DNA of 64,000 nt, taken from Vibrio celticus (lineage in GTDB: Bacteria; Pseudomonadota; Gammaproteobacteria; Enterobacterales; Vibrionaceae). The notes under the pieces were generated by a model, which worked only from the letters and a program-made list of their open reading frames with translations, was not told where the DNA came from and did no database searches. Numbering within the stretch: position 1 is the first letter of the stretch; the number at the start of each line of letters is the position of its first letter. The position numbers and the translations under genes are program-made. This document shows positions 48,124-57,199 of the stretch, piece after piece. The DNA lies in assembly GCF_024347335.1 (NCBI RefSeq), contig NZ_AP025464.1, positions 868,001 through 932,000 on the forward strand, in the 5' to 3' direction.

Positions 48124-48138
48124 TGAAACGCTTTTTTA
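48124..48138. promoter_or_regulatory. KdgR-like operator in the TRAP divergent promoter (degenerate)
   Basis: TGAAACGCTTTTTTA has a perfect left half and one mismatch in the right. It lies in the intergenic region between dctP and dctQ, on the dctP side. Confidence 0.45.
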
Positions 48139-48178
48139 TTTTAGCTTGAATCAGATCTTGTTTTTGCAATTTAAAATT

Positions 48179-48193
48179 TGAAATTACATTTCA
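48179..48193. promoter_or_regulatory. KdgR-like operator in the TRAP divergent promoter
   Basis: TGAAATTACATTTCA is part of a longer perfect inverted repeat, TTTGAAAT-TAC-ATTTCAAA. It is placed to control both the dctP-uxaC and dctQM transcripts. Confidence 0.75.
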
Positions 48194-48236
48194 AAAATCA
48201 GAAGATGATTTCAGTTTCTATTTCTGGAGTAGGCAA

Positions 48237-48755
48237 TTGTTAAATAATATAAGAAGAATTTTCGACAAAACTATAGGGGTAAGTGTTAGTATGCTAACTA
48301 TTGCACTTGTCGTCTGTGTTGTATGGCAAGTTATTTCTCGCTTTATCTTACATTCACCAAGTACGACGACTGATGAAATAGCAAGATTTCTACTAATGTG
48401 GTGTGGTCTAACAGGCTCAGCGTATATGGTTGGACAGCACCAGCATTTGGCAATTGAGGTATTAGGTACACGATTGAAAGGTGTTAAAAAACTGTCTTTA
48501 AATATTTTAGTTCAGTTGTTTATAGCCAAGTTTTCGATAATGGTTATGATTTACGGCGGAATGATTCAATACTCAAATATATCAATGACAGGTCAATTAA
48601 CTCCTTCATTAGGACTTCCTATGTCATATATATATGTTGTGGTACCTATTTCTGGGTTAATTATCCTTATCTATAACATCCTTAATATCCTTGACAATGT
48701 TAAAGATATTTTAGACATCAAATCTAGCTTAACACCATCACAGGTACAAGGGTAA
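48237..48755 (+). CDS. TRAP transporter small membrane subunit (DctQ family)
   Basis: The 172-residue protein has four membrane helices and the DctQ block STTTDEIARFLLMWCGLTGS. The start is a TTG with GGAGTAGG just upstream; there is no in-frame ATG nearby. It pairs with DctM in the membrane and uses the sodium gradient to take up the ligand brought by DctP. Confidence 0.9.
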   Translation: MLNNIRRIFDKTIGVSVSMLTIALVVCVVWQVISRFILHSPSTTTDEIARFLLMWCGLTGSAYMVGQHQHLAIEVLGTRLKGVKKLSLNILVQLFIAKFSIMVMIYGGMIQYSNISMTGQLTPSLGLPMSYIYVVVPISGLIILIYNILNILDNVKDILDIKSSLTPSQVQG

Positions 48756-48761
48756 AATTAA

Positions 48762-50075
48762 ATGAGTTTAGAAATTCAAATGATGCTCGTCATGCTAGTA
48801 ACATTCGTCGTTACGGCATTTGGAATAGGTGTTCCGGTCGCGTTTTCCATTGGTTTATCCACCATAGCTGCAACGTTACTGATGTTTCCACTTGAACAAT
48901 CAATATTGATCGTTGCTCAAAAAATGGTAACAGGCGTAGATAATTTTGCATTTTTGGCGCTACCGTTTTTCATGCTTGCCGGAAACATTATGCGAGTAGG
49001 TGGTATTGCAGATAAGCTAATCAATGTTGCTTTGTTACTCGTAGGTCGCTTACCTGGCGCTTTATCGCATACCAATATTGTTGCCAACACTATGTTTGGT
49101 ACGGTTTCAGGCTCAGCAATAGGTTCCGCAGCTGCCGTGGGCGGTGTCATGGTTCCCGCGCAGAAAGCTAAAGGATATGACCCCGCTTTTGCAACCGCCG
49201 TTAATATTGCTTCCTGCCCAATAGGAATGATAATCCCACCATCAGGCGCATTAATTACTTATTCATTATTAAGTGGAGGAACTTCAATTGCAGGCCTTTT
49301 CTTAGCGGGTTATATCCCAGGCCTACTTATTGCGTTATCTCTAATGTTTGTAACCTATTTTTGGACAAACAAAAGAGGTTATCCGAAAGAAGATAGAATC
49401 ACATTTGAAATCGTTAAACGTACGTTAAAAGAAGCACTACCAGCCCTAGGTTTAGTTGTGATTATTCTAGGTGGTATTATCGGCGGAATATTCACAGCGA
49501 CTGAAGCATCTGCGATTGCGGTTGTGTATTCGCTTGGGTTAGCCATGTTTTACTACAAACAGCTATCTTTTTCAGATATCCCCAAAGTATTTGGTGAAGC
49601 GATGCTATCAGCAACGGTAATACTAATATTGATTGGTATTTCTAGTTCAATGTCATGGACCATGTCTATTGCTGATATTCCTTACATGGTGGGTAGCGCA
49701 ATGTTAGGTTTCTCAGAAAACCCTATCGTTGTACTGCTACTGATCAACATTATGTTGTTGTTCATTGGCGTATTTATGGACGGTGCCCCGGCTAAACTCA
49801 TCTTCATCCCAATATTGTTACCAATCGTCACTCAGTTCGGAATGGACCCAATTCAGTTTGGTATTTTAATCACTTTCAACCTATGTATTGGTTTATGTAC
49901 TCCACCTGTTGGAACCGCATTATTTGCCGGGTGTAAGATCGGTGACGTACCAGTGGCTAAGGTTATTAAACCATTGGTTCCATTATGGATTGCGCAAATA
50001 GCCGTTCTCATGTTAATAACTTACGTGCCTTGGGTAACCATGTGGCTTCCAAACTTATTTGGTTACGGATTGTAG
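48762..50075 (+). CDS. TRAP transporter large permease (DctM family)
   Basis: The 437-residue protein has about twelve membrane helices and the DctM hallmarks GVPVAFSIGLSTIAA, MFGTVSGSAIGSAAAVGGVM and LCIGLCTPPVGTALFAGCKI. It begins six bases after dctQ, so the two are co-translated. It forms the transport channel of the putative uronate TRAP system and is followed by a strong terminator. Confidence 0.93.
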   Translation: MSLEIQMMLVMLVTFVVTAFGIGVPVAFSIGLSTIAATLLMFPLEQSILIVAQKMVTGVDNFAFLALPFFMLAGNIMRVGGIADKLINVALLLVGRLPGALSHTNIVANTMFGTVSGSAIGSAAAVGGVMVPAQKAKGYDPAFATAVNIASCPIGMIIPPSGALITYSLLSGGTSIAGLFLAGYIPGLLIALSLMFVTYFWTNKRGYPKEDRITFEIVKRTLKEALPALGLVVIILGGIIGGIFTATEASAIAVVYSLGLAMFYYKQLSFSDIPKVFGEAMLSATVILILIGISSSMSWTMSIADIPYMVGSAMLGFSENPIVVLLLINIMLLFIGVFMDGAPAKLIFIPILLPIVTQFGMDPIQFGILITFNLCIGLCTPPVGTALFAGCKIGDVPVAKVIKPLVPLWIAQIAVLMLITYVPWVTMWLPNLFGYGL

Positions 50076-50103
50076 TAACAAATTAACCAAGAAGAAACTA
50101 AGA

Positions 50104-50137
50104 GAGTCAGCATATTTTCTATGTTGGCTCTTTTTTT
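50104..50137 (+). terminator. Terminator of the dctQM operon
   Basis: GAGTCAGCATA pairs with TATGTTGGCTC (G-U pairs included) and is followed by seven T residues. Confidence 0.85.
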
Positions 50138-50242
50138 ATTGCGGATAAACGAAAATTCATCGTTGATAAATAACGGCACCCCTATCTGGCAGGGTAGTTG
50201 TCACTGTTAAAATTTAACCAGTTTGGGCGATAAAGAGTAATT

Positions 50243-50743
50243 GTGTCTCGTATCTCAGTAGAAAGAAAAGAAGCTATATTGAAGAAGCTGTTGCCTCCCT
50301 ATTCAATGTCAGTTAAAGAAGTGTCGGAAGAGGAAGGAATTAGCACTGCGACCCTGTATCATTGGCGCAAGCAACTCAGACGTTCAGGAGCCGCAGTGCC
50401 AAATAGCAACACTTCATCAGAGCAGTGGTCTGCTCAAACTAAACTCGCCATCGTCGCTGAAACCTACTCAATGACAGAAAGTGAACTCAGCCAATATTGT
50501 CGTGAAAAAGGTCTTTTTCCAGAGCAAATCCAAAGCTGGCGCAGCGATTGTATGCAAGGGTTTAAGTCGAGTAAAGAGCAGGAAGCTGAAGCAAAGAAGC
50601 AGGCTAAAGCTGACAAACTTGAAATCAAAGAGTTGAAGAAAGATTTACGACTCAAAGAAAAAGCACTCGCTGAAACGGCCGCTCTCTTGGTACTAAGAAA
50701 AAAGCTGAGAGCCTTTTACGGGGAAGAGCCAGAGGACGACTAA
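50243..50743 (+). CDS. IS3-type transposase OrfA (copy 1)
   Basis: The 166-residue protein has a helix-turn-helix (VKEVSEEEGISTATLYHWRK), a second DNA-binding segment (LSQYCREKGLFPEQIQSWR) and a C-terminal coiled coil. The heptamer AAAAAAG at 50698-50704 is in phase for a -1 frameshift into orfB. It is intact in both copies. Confidence 0.88.
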   Translation: MSRISVERKEAILKKLLPPYSMSVKEVSEEEGISTATLYHWRKQLRRSGAAVPNSNTSSEQWSAQTKLAIVAETYSMTESELSQYCREKGLFPEQIQSWRSDCMQGFKSSKEQEAEAKKQAKADKLEIKELKKDLRLKEKALAETAALLVLRKKLRAFYGEEPEDD

Positions 50744-50769
50744 CCTCAACCGATGAAAGGCAGACCATA

Positions 50770-51775
50770 GTGACTCTTATCCTTGAAGCGAAGCAATGCG
50801 GATGTCGTTTAGAGCCAGCTTGCCATGAAGTTCAAATCGACTTGAGAACGTATCGTCGCTGGTATCAGCAAGGTGAAGTTCAAGCTGACAAAAGGCCAAT
50901 ATGCCTCAGACCTGAGCCTGCTAACAAGCTGTCGCAGGAAGAGCGTGATGCGATAATCGAGGTGTGTAACCGCTCTGAGTTCGCAAGCTTGCCTCCAACT
51001 CAAATCGTCCCGACACTGCTTGATAGAGGTGAGTATATCGCCTCTGAGTCGAGCTACTACCGAGTGTTGAGTACGCAGGGGCAACTTCACAAACGAGGTC
51101 GTCAGCGGAGCAGACAGAAGCAAGCGAAGCCAACCAGTTACACAGCGACGGACTCGAACCAAGTCTATACGTGGATATCACTTACTTACCTTCAAAGTTC
51201 GAGGCCAACATTATTACCTGTATGTCATTGAGGACATCTACAGTCGAAAAATTGTTGGTTATGAAGTGTATGAGCATGAATGCGGTGAGCTGGCGTCACA
51301 ACTTCTGCAACGAACGTTGATGCGAGAGCAGTGCTTCAATCAAGCGCTGGTTCTTCACTCCGATAATGGTGCGCCGATGAAGTCGTTGACGTTCAAAGCC
51401 AAAATGGAAGAGTTAGGTATTACTTCATCGTATAGTCGCCCAAGAGTCAGTGATGATAACCCGTATGTTGAGTCATTGTTCCGCACGGTAAAGTACATGC
51501 CAAGCTGGCCAACAAAGGGCTTTGAAACAATCGATAGTAGCCGAAGTTGGGTTGAAGCCTTCGTACGCTGGTACAACACCGAGCACAAGCACAGTCAGCT
51601 AAATTACGTCACGCCTTCAGAGCGTCACAATGGAAAAGATAAAGAGATCTTGAAGCGTCGTGTAGAGGTATTGCTCGCTGCAAAACAGCGAAAGCCTGAG
51701 CGGTGGTCTGGTGATATCAGGAACTGTGCGCCTGTTGGTGACGTTCACCTAAATCCAGAAAGAGAAGCTGCTTAA
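50770..51775 (+). pseudogene. IS3-type transposase OrfB with two 1-base deletions (copy 1)
   Basis: Compared with the intact copy, one G is missing after the codons for VYTW and one A is missing about 20 bases later. The first catalytic Asp region (WDITYLPSK in copy 2) is therefore garbled and the frame stops at 51231. The downstream part, with LVLHSDNGAPM and SDDNPYVESLFRTVKY, is intact but out of frame. Confidence 0.9.
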
Positions 51776-51851
51776 TAAGTAAGCAAATGATGACAACTAC
51801 CTTGAAAAACACCGGCACGATACAGCCAAAAAATAATTACCAATGAAGAGT

Positions 51852-52892
51852 GGCGTTGTTGCCTAAATCAGTTGAACCTTTTCCAAGATCTGCGATCTGA
51901 TCCTTCGTGATGATTAGAACGGTGGTGGCATGGGCAAAGCGAAAAAGAAGATTACTAACTGGGCGGAATACAATAAGGCTCTGTGTAAACGTGGTTCGGT
52001 TACTTTCTAGATAGATGACTCAGCCATAGATGCATGGAAATGCAAAACCCATCATGGCAAGCGAGGTAGAGGCTTTCAGTACTCTGATACAGCGATTGAA
52101 ACCGCCTTGATGATTAAGGGGATCTTCTCTCTGCCATTGCGTGCTCTTCAAGGCTTTATCGACTCTCTCTTTGAGTTATTAGATGTTCCGCTGACATCCC
52201 CTGATTACACCTGTATCAGTAAACGTTCGAAGACAGTTCAGGTCAAATATCGTAATAAATCCAGAGGAGCGATTCGCCATATAGCCATTGATTCGACTGG
52301 TCTTAAAGTCTTTGGCGAGGGTGAGTGGAAAGTGAAAAAGCATGGTGCAGAAAAACGTAGAACATGGCGCAAACTGCACTTAGCTGTTGATGTATATACT
52401 CACGAAACGATTAGTTCGGAAGTCAGCCTTGTAAATGTTGGCGATAGTGAAGAGCTACCGACGTTGCTCAATCCACTACGCAGAAAGGTCATTGCCGTAT
52501 CTGCCGATGGAGCATATGACACTAAAAACTGCCATGAGACTCTGAAAAATAAGGGCTGTACTCCGTTAATACCGCCTCGAAAGAATGCGGCGCTTTGGGA
52601 AGATAGGCATCCCAGAAACGAAGCTGTAGAGGCTCTGAAAAATGGAACAATAGCGGAGTGGAAATCGGAGTCTGGTTACCACTATCGCTCAATATCTGAG
52701 ATCGCAATGTCTCGATATAAAGGGCTAACTAACGGTAAATTGAGTTTAAGATGTTACAACGCTCAAGTGGGAGAAGTCATGGCGAATGTCAAAGCTATAA
52801 ACAAAGTCATAGGACTAGGTATGCCTGTTAGAAGCTAACGGCTAGTCATTTATGGCTTCTTTGATCTTCAAGCTGATTTGATCAACAACGCC
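51852..52892 (+). mobile_element. IS5-type element (third, distinct), 1041 bp
   Basis: The ends GGCGTTGTTGCCTAAATCAG and CTGATTTGATCAACAACGCC are inverted repeats. The flanks carry the 9-base duplication ATGAAGAGT (51843-51851 and 52893-52901). It is related to, but clearly diverged from, the IS903-like copies. Confidence 0.92.
51930..52838 (+). pseudogene. IS5-type transposase with an internal amber codon
   Basis: The frame starts MGKAKKKITNWAEYNKALCK and continues to GMPVRS, but codon 27 at 52008-52010 is TAG. The related transposases have Trp there (LTFWIDEEAI against VTF-stop-IDDSAI), which fits a single TGG-to-TAG change. The DDE regions (IAIDSTGLKVFGEGEW, VSADGAYDT) are otherwise intact. 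Confidence 0.9.
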
Positions 52893-52963
52893 ATGAAGAG
52901 TCATAACGGTTGGAATGAGTTACTGAAAAATATTTAAGCAGAGAGGCTATAAAAGATTGAAAC

Positions 52964-53002
52964 AGTATTCATCACTAGGGGTTATCCTTAATGATGAATA
53001 CT
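52964..53002 (-). terminator. Probable terminator of the kdgK-aldolase operon
   Basis: AGTATTCATCA and TGATGAATACT form a perfect 11-base stem. On the minus strand it is followed by GTTTCAATCTTTT. It is about 25 bases past the aldolase stop codon. Confidence 0.6.
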
Positions 53003-53027
53003 AGATTATTGATAGTAGGGCAGAAGT

Positions 53028-53651
53028 TTAATCGATAATCCCAGCAACTTCGCGAACCAGAGTCGCAAGCTCATCCCACTTCTCATTATCGATTAGTTCG
53101 TTTGGCACCATCCACGTACCGCCACAAGCCAATACACTTGGAATTGCTAGGTAATCATTCACATTCTTTGGATTCACGCCACCTGTAGGCATAAAATTAA
53201 CTGGGTACACAGCCGTTAGCGCTTTCAGCATGTTAACGCCACCAGAAGGTTCAGCAGGGAAGAACTTCAATGTACGTAAGCCCATTTCCATCGCTTGCTC
53301 AACTAGGCTTGGGTTATTCACACCCGGAACAATCGTTACGTTACGTTGCTGGCAGTACTTAACCGTTGTCGGATTAAAGCCAGGACTAACAACGAAATCA
53401 ACACCCGCTTCAATTGACTGGTCTACTTGCTCTGTTGTCAGCACAGTACCTGAGCCGATCAACATTTCAGGGAACGCATCTCGCATTGCTTTGATGGCAT
53501 CGAACGCTTGCTCAGTGCGAAAAGTTACTTCGGCGCACGGTAAACCATTTTCAATCAATACTTCAGCTAGCTTAGATGCTTTAGACGCGTCTTTGATTGC
53601 AATCACGGGTACTACTTTGATTTCAGATAGTCTTTCATTCAATGTTTTCAT
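53028..53651 (-). CDS. eda: KDPG aldolase
   Basis: The start MKTLNERLSEIKVVPVIAI is chosen over an upstream ATG that lies within kdgK in another frame and lacks a ribosome-binding site. The 207-residue protein has the catalytic Glu in CAEVTFRT and the Schiff-base Lys in LKFFPAEPSGG. It splits 2-keto-3-deoxy-6-phosphogluconate into pyruvate and glyceraldehyde 3-phosphate, the last step of the pathway. It lies 31 bases after kdgK. Confidence 0.93.
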   Translation of the reverse strand: MKTLNERLSEIKVVPVIAIKDASKASKLAEVLIENGLPCAEVTFRTEQAFDAIKAMRDAFPEMLIGSGTVLTTEQVDQSIEAGVDFVVSPGFNPTTVKYCQQRNVTIVPGVNNPSLVEQAMEMGLRTLKFFPAEPSGGVNMLKALTAVYPVNFMPTGGVNPKNVNDYLAIPSVLACGGTWMVPNELIDNEKWDELATLVREVAGIID

Positions 53652-53682
53652 TCTGATTCTCTTCATTTTTAGTTGAGTTCGT

Positions 53683-54612
53683 TTAGATTGTCGGCATGAC
53701 TTCCGATGGGATAATCGCACCACGATATTGGATAACAGTTCCTGCAACCAGATGACCGGAGCGGGCAGATTCTGCCATATCACCACCGATGATACGTTTC
53801 GCTAGATAGCCCGCGCTAAACGAGTCACCTGCTGCCGTGGTATCGACGATCTTTTCAATCTTATTCGCCGCTACGGACTCAAACGTATCGTTCGTTACCA
53901 CGAAACATTCGTCACCACCGCGTTTCACGACAATCTCTTCAACGCCAAGCGCTAGCGTACGATCAATGGCTTGTTGTTCCGTCTCATCGCCCCAGAGCAG
54001 GACTTCATCATCAAACGTTAAAAACGCTATGTCAGTGAGTGATAGAATTTCTTTATATACGGAACGAGCAACGTCTAAGTCACCCCACAGAGCAGGACGG
54101 AAGTTGTTATCAAACGCGATCTTCACCCCTTCATTGCGACAAATCTTCAGTAATTTAATAAGAGACTCTAAACAATCCTGCGGCAAAATCGCTAAACTGA
54201 TGCCACTTAAGTAGATCATTTGATGTTGCCAAAATTGATTGGCTAATGCTTCGACTGAATGATCACGTAACCAATATTTCGCTGCGGAGTCATTTCTCCA
54301 GTAATGGAAACTACGCTCACCATCGTCTGCAGTTTCAATCGCATACATACCCGGTAGCTTGTCTTTAGATAAGTTGACCATCTCTGTATTGATCTTCTCT
54401 TGTTGCCAAGCGGTTAACATTTCTTGGCTGAACGAGTCTCGCCCTAACCCAGTCACGTATGACGTGATCACTCCATGCTGCTCAGTTAATCTTGACAGGT
54501 AAACCGCCGTATTTAGTGTATCACCACCAAAGCTCTGTTTTAACTCACCTTGATTCTTGGTTAATTCAACCATGCATTCGCCGATTATAGCGACACGAGT
54601 AATTGGGCTCAT
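53683..54612 (-). CDS. kdgK: 2-keto-3-deoxygluconate kinase
   Basis: The 309-residue PfkB-family protein has the substrate block GGDTLNTAVYLSRL and the catalytic ATP/anion-hole motif DTTAAGDSFSAGYLA. It phosphorylates KDG for the adjacent aldolase. The promoter carries a KdgR-like box 53 bases upstream. Confidence 0.93.
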   Translation of the reverse strand: MSPITRVAIIGECMVELTKNQGELKQSFGGDTLNTAVYLSRLTEQHGVITSYVTGLGRDSFSQEMLTAWQQEKINTEMVNLSKDKLPGMYAIETADDGERSFHYWRNDSAAKYWLRDHSVEALANQFWQHQMIYLSGISLAILPQDCLESLIKLLKICRNEGVKIAFDNNFRPALWGDLDVARSVYKEILSLTDIAFLTFDDEVLLWGDETEQQAIDRTLALGVEEIVVKRGGDECFVVTNDTFESVAANKIEKIVDTTAAGDSFSAGYLAKRIIGGDMAESARSGHLVAGTVIQYRGAIIPSEVMPTI

Positions 54613-54664
54613 AGGAAATCCTCTTAACGTTACTGATCTTATTATTACATAGTAGAAAACAAAA

Positions 54665-54679
54665 TGAAACAGTGGTTCA
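54665..54679. promoter_or_regulatory. KdgR-like operator of kdgK-eda
   Basis: TGAAACAGTGGTTCA lies within the longer symmetric AAAATGAA...TTCATTTT, close to the classical KdgR box. One mismatch is present in the right half site. Confidence 0.75.
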
Positions 54680-54695
54680 TTTTTTTGCGTGGAGC

Positions 54696-54721
54696 AAAAA
54701 AAACTAGCCGATTAAGGCTAG
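54696..54721 (-). terminator. Terminator of the kduD-rpiB operon
   Basis: On the minus strand CTAGCC and GGCTAG form the stem, followed by eight T residues. It lies 46 bases beyond the isomerase stop codon. Confidence 0.85.
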
Positions 54722-54766
54722 CTTTCATAACTCAACTTATTTCCCGATAAATGAGTTCGGCCGTGA

Positions 54767-55402
54767 TTAGTCCAGTAGAGACTTCACGTACTCAGCGATC
54801 TCAGAAACTTGGCAGTTTGCGAAGAAAAACTCTTGGAAGTGCGCGCCACCGATAGCCGCTTTCACTAGATCTTGATCTAAAGAACGAAGGCCTTCAACCA
54901 CATCTTTAGCAACTGCTGCTTTTACATCATTTAGGATTACTGCGTTTGCTTGTTGTGGAACAGCTCGCTCGACTGGGTAGCCTTCACCACGGTTGCCAGT
55001 GAATGCTTTTTCGAAGATGTAACGAACGTTTAGTTCACCAGCCCAACCAAAGCCTTTAGCGAATGCTAGAGAAATGGCGTTACCATTGTTGATTTGGTTA
55101 AATAGGAAAGCATCAGATGGCTCAAGTGCGTAACCACAAACAACACCTGGGTGTAGGTTGCTTGCCATCATTGCACCTTGGCCTGTGCCACAACCTGTTA
55201 CAACAAAGTCCGCTGCTTTAGAGTTAAGTACAAGGCTAGCTAGTATGCCGAGGTGAATGTAAGTTAAGTGGTGATCGTTTTCATCTGTCATACCTACGTT
55301 GAACACATCGTGACCAAGGCCGCCAGCAACATTGTTTAGTTCACCTGCAACCATAGCGTTTTTTGGTGCTTGGCTGTTTTCCATCATTAGAGCGATTTTC
55401 AT
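54767..55402 (-). CDS. RpiB/LacAB-family isomerase, probable 4-deoxy-5-keto-uronate isomerase
   Basis: The 211-residue protein has the RpiB/LacA fold and its conserved Cys block (VTGCGTGQGAMMASNLHPG). In streptococcal glycosaminoglycan loci a protein of this family (DhuI) converts 4-deoxy-5-keto-uronate to 2,5-diketo-3-deoxygluconate, replacing KduI. No kduI is present here, and this gene sits between kdgF and the kdgK-eda unit in the kduD operon, so the same role is likely. It has a good AGGAG start site. Confidence 0.75.
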   Translation of the reverse strand: MKIALMMENSQAPKNAMVAGELNNVAGGLGHDVFNVGMTDENDHHLTYIHLGILASLVLNSKAADFVVTGCGTGQGAMMASNLHPGVVCGYALEPSDAFLFNQINNGNAISLAFAKGFGWAGELNVRYIFEKAFTGNRGEGYPVERAVPQQANAVILNDVKAAVAKDVVEGLRSLDQDLVKAAIGGAHFQEFFFANCQVSEIAEYVKSLLD

Positions 55403-55447
55403 GGGTTTCTCCTGCAGTTCACACTGCGATAAATTAAATTTTATAAA

Positions 55448-55768
55448 TTAAACGAAGTCTTTGCGCATTGGAGTAAAGTTATCGATCAATACTCCCGCTT
55501 CTAGGCATACACAGCCATGTTCAATACTCGGCTCTTTGTACATGGTGTCGCCCGCTTTAACGATTTTAGTTTCGTCGCCGATCGTAAATTCAAACGCACC
55601 AGAAAGAACGTAAGTTAGCTGCTCATGAGGATGATTATGCATCGCGCCAATCGCACCTTTTTCAAAGTGAACTTCTACAGCCATCATATTGTCGTTGTGT
55701 GCAAGAACTTTGCGAGAAATACCATCGCCAAGATCTTCTAATTGAACCTCATTGTTGTATACAAACAT
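55448..55768 (-). CDS. kdgF: KdgF-type cupin, unsaturated uronate ring-opening enzyme
   Basis: The 106-residue single-domain cupin has the metal-binding block HNHPHEQLTYVLSG and a second one around EPSIEHGCVC. KdgF converts cyclic 4,5-unsaturated monouronates, released by exolyases, to the linear 4-deoxy-5-keto form. Its operon neighbours handle exactly that product. An AGGTGA start site lies upstream. Confidence 0.88.
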   Translation of the reverse strand: MFVYNNEVQLEDLGDGISRKVLAHNDNMMAVEVHFEKGAIGAMHNHPHEQLTYVLSGAFEFTIGDETKIVKAGDTMYKEPSIEHGCVCLEAGVLIDNFTPMRKDFV

Positions 55769-55786
55769 GAGTCACCTAATTGTTTA

Positions 55787-56203
55787 TTATTTACTTGTCG
55801 CAAGTGTTTGCCGTTGATCTTTAAGTAGGCGAAATATTGTCATCAAATTCACGCTGATAAGAGGCACTTCTAATAGCGTACCTCCTATCGAACCTACTAA
55901 AATATTGTTGGTTAACCAACACGTTGCGCCAATTAAAAAGCCGATTCTCATCTGAATACCTTTCAGTACAAAGACAGAATAAGTCCCAATTATCGTCCCT
56001 AATATTGGCCAGAATTCCCAAATGTCGTTGGACAACCAAACGCCACTGACCAAACTTATAGAAATAAATATCACAGCAACCACTTTAGATGAAACATATA
56101 TCGCGGTTGCACTTCTCAGCGCTGAAAGCAAAGCGCTCAACGCCGAAACTATCGAGCCTAGCAATAAGTAATGAAGCATATGGTTGAGGTTAAACACAAC
56201 CAT
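55787..56203 (-). CDS. YgjV-family inner-membrane protein
   Basis: The 138-residue protein has about four to five membrane helices (MLHYLLLGSIVSALSALLSA and others) and resembles the YgjV family. The function is unknown. In Escherichia coli ygjV lies beside uxaA-uxaC, so finding a relative inside a uronate operon in Vibrio supports a role in uronate metabolism. No strong start site is seen; Met 9 is an alternative. Confidence 0.7.
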   Translation of the reverse strand: MVVFNLNHMLHYLLLGSIVSALSALLSALRSATAIYVSSKVVAVIFISISLVSGVWLSNDIWEFWPILGTIIGTYSVFVLKGIQMRIGFLIGATCWLTNNILVGSIGGTLLEVPLISVNLMTIFRLLKDQRQTLATSK

Positions 56204-56335
56204 AACGATTTTTAGTTTCCTATCGTCTTTCTGATAGAAAGTTGAAATACCTAGAATGAAACTTATATAGCCTACAACTTGTAGCCAAATTTAGATATTC
56301 CAATTGTTACTCCATTACTTAATTTATCTAGGGTC

Positions 56336-57097
56336 TTAGCGAGCTAACCAGCCACCATCAACAGCGATAGTGTAGCCATTAATGTAGTCCGAAGCTGACG
56401 ATGCTAGGAAAACACAAGGGCCAGCTACGTCAGTTGGTGTACCCCAGCGGTCTGCAGGAATACGCTCTAAGATAGCTTGATTTCGCTCAGCATCTTCACG
56501 CAAAGCTTGAGTATTATTTGTTGCCATATAACCTGGTGCGATTGCATTCACGTTAATGTTATGTCGAGCCCATTCATTAGCCATAGCACGTGTGATGCCC
56601 ATTACTGCACTTTTAGAAGCCGTGTAAGAAGGAACACGAATGCCACCTTGGAATGAAAGCATAGAAGCGATGTTAATGATTTTACCGCCCTTACCTTGTG
56701 CCATGAATTGCTTAGCAACGGCTTGAGACATGAAGAAAACTGTTTTTGAGTTGATGTTCATTACGTCATCCCAATTTTGCTCTGAAAACTCTACAGCATC
56801 TTCACGACGAATGATTCCAGCATTGTTAACTAGAATATCAACTTGGCCAAACTCAGTCAGAGCTTTATCAATCACTGTTGGAATATCTTCTTGCTTAAGA
56901 AGGTTAGCGCGTACATCTAAAAACACATGCCCAGCGCTGTTCATTTTCTCAATCGTTTCTGTTGGCTCAACATAGTTAACGCCAACAACTTTACATCCAG
57001 CCTCAGCTAGACCGATGGCCATACCTTGACCAAGTCCAGTATCACAACCAGTAACAATCGCGACTTTCCCTTTTAGATTAAACGATTCTAGCATCAT
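56336..57097 (-). CDS. kduD: 2-dehydro-3-deoxy-D-gluconate 5-dehydrogenase
   Basis: The 253-residue short-chain dehydrogenase has the cofactor motif TGCDTGLGQGMAIGLAEAG, NNAGI and the catalytic YTASK. Sequence and length fit KduD, which reduces 2,5-diketo-3-deoxygluconate to KDG. It is the first gene of the operon with ygjV, kdgF and the isomerase, and has a GAGG start site. Confidence 0.9.
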   Translation of the reverse strand: MMLESFNLKGKVAIVTGCDTGLGQGMAIGLAEAGCKVVGVNYVEPTETIEKMNSAGHVFLDVRANLLKQEDIPTVIDKALTEFGQVDILVNNAGIIRREDAVEFSEQNWDDVMNINSKTVFFMSQAVAKQFMAQGKGGKIINIASMLSFQGGIRVPSYTASKSAVMGITRAMANEWARHNINVNAIAPGYMATNNTQALREDAERNQAILERIPADRWGTPTDVAGPCVFLASSASDYINGYTIAVDGGWLAR

Positions 57098-57199
57098 CTT
57101 GTTGACCTCAATTATGTGTTCACTCGTGGCAACCGAAATCAGTTGCCGTCTTCATTTTGTATCACAATAAAGGATATTTCCCGTTACTGCAAATAATTT

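Larger units (their letters stand above)
50180..51814 (+). mobile_element. IS3-type element, copy 1 (1635 bp)
   Basis: The ends CCCTATCTGGCAGGGTAG and CTACCTTGAAAAACACCG share an inner inverted repeat GGTAGTTGTCA. The flanks carry a 4-base duplication GCAC (50176-50179 and 51815-51818). It is two bases shorter than copy 2, matching the two deletions in its orfB. It landed between the convergent dctM and KDPG-aldolase genes. Confidence 0.9.

Noticed and set aside
50770..51231. A separate short protein from the IS3-type copy 1 orfB start
   Set aside because: Comparison with copy 2 shows this is the frameshifted front of one transposase gene, not an independent gene.
53652..53786. Longer start for the KDPG aldolase gene
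   Set aside because: The extension overlaps the kdgK coding region in another frame and has no ribosome-binding site. The family starts at MKTLNERL.
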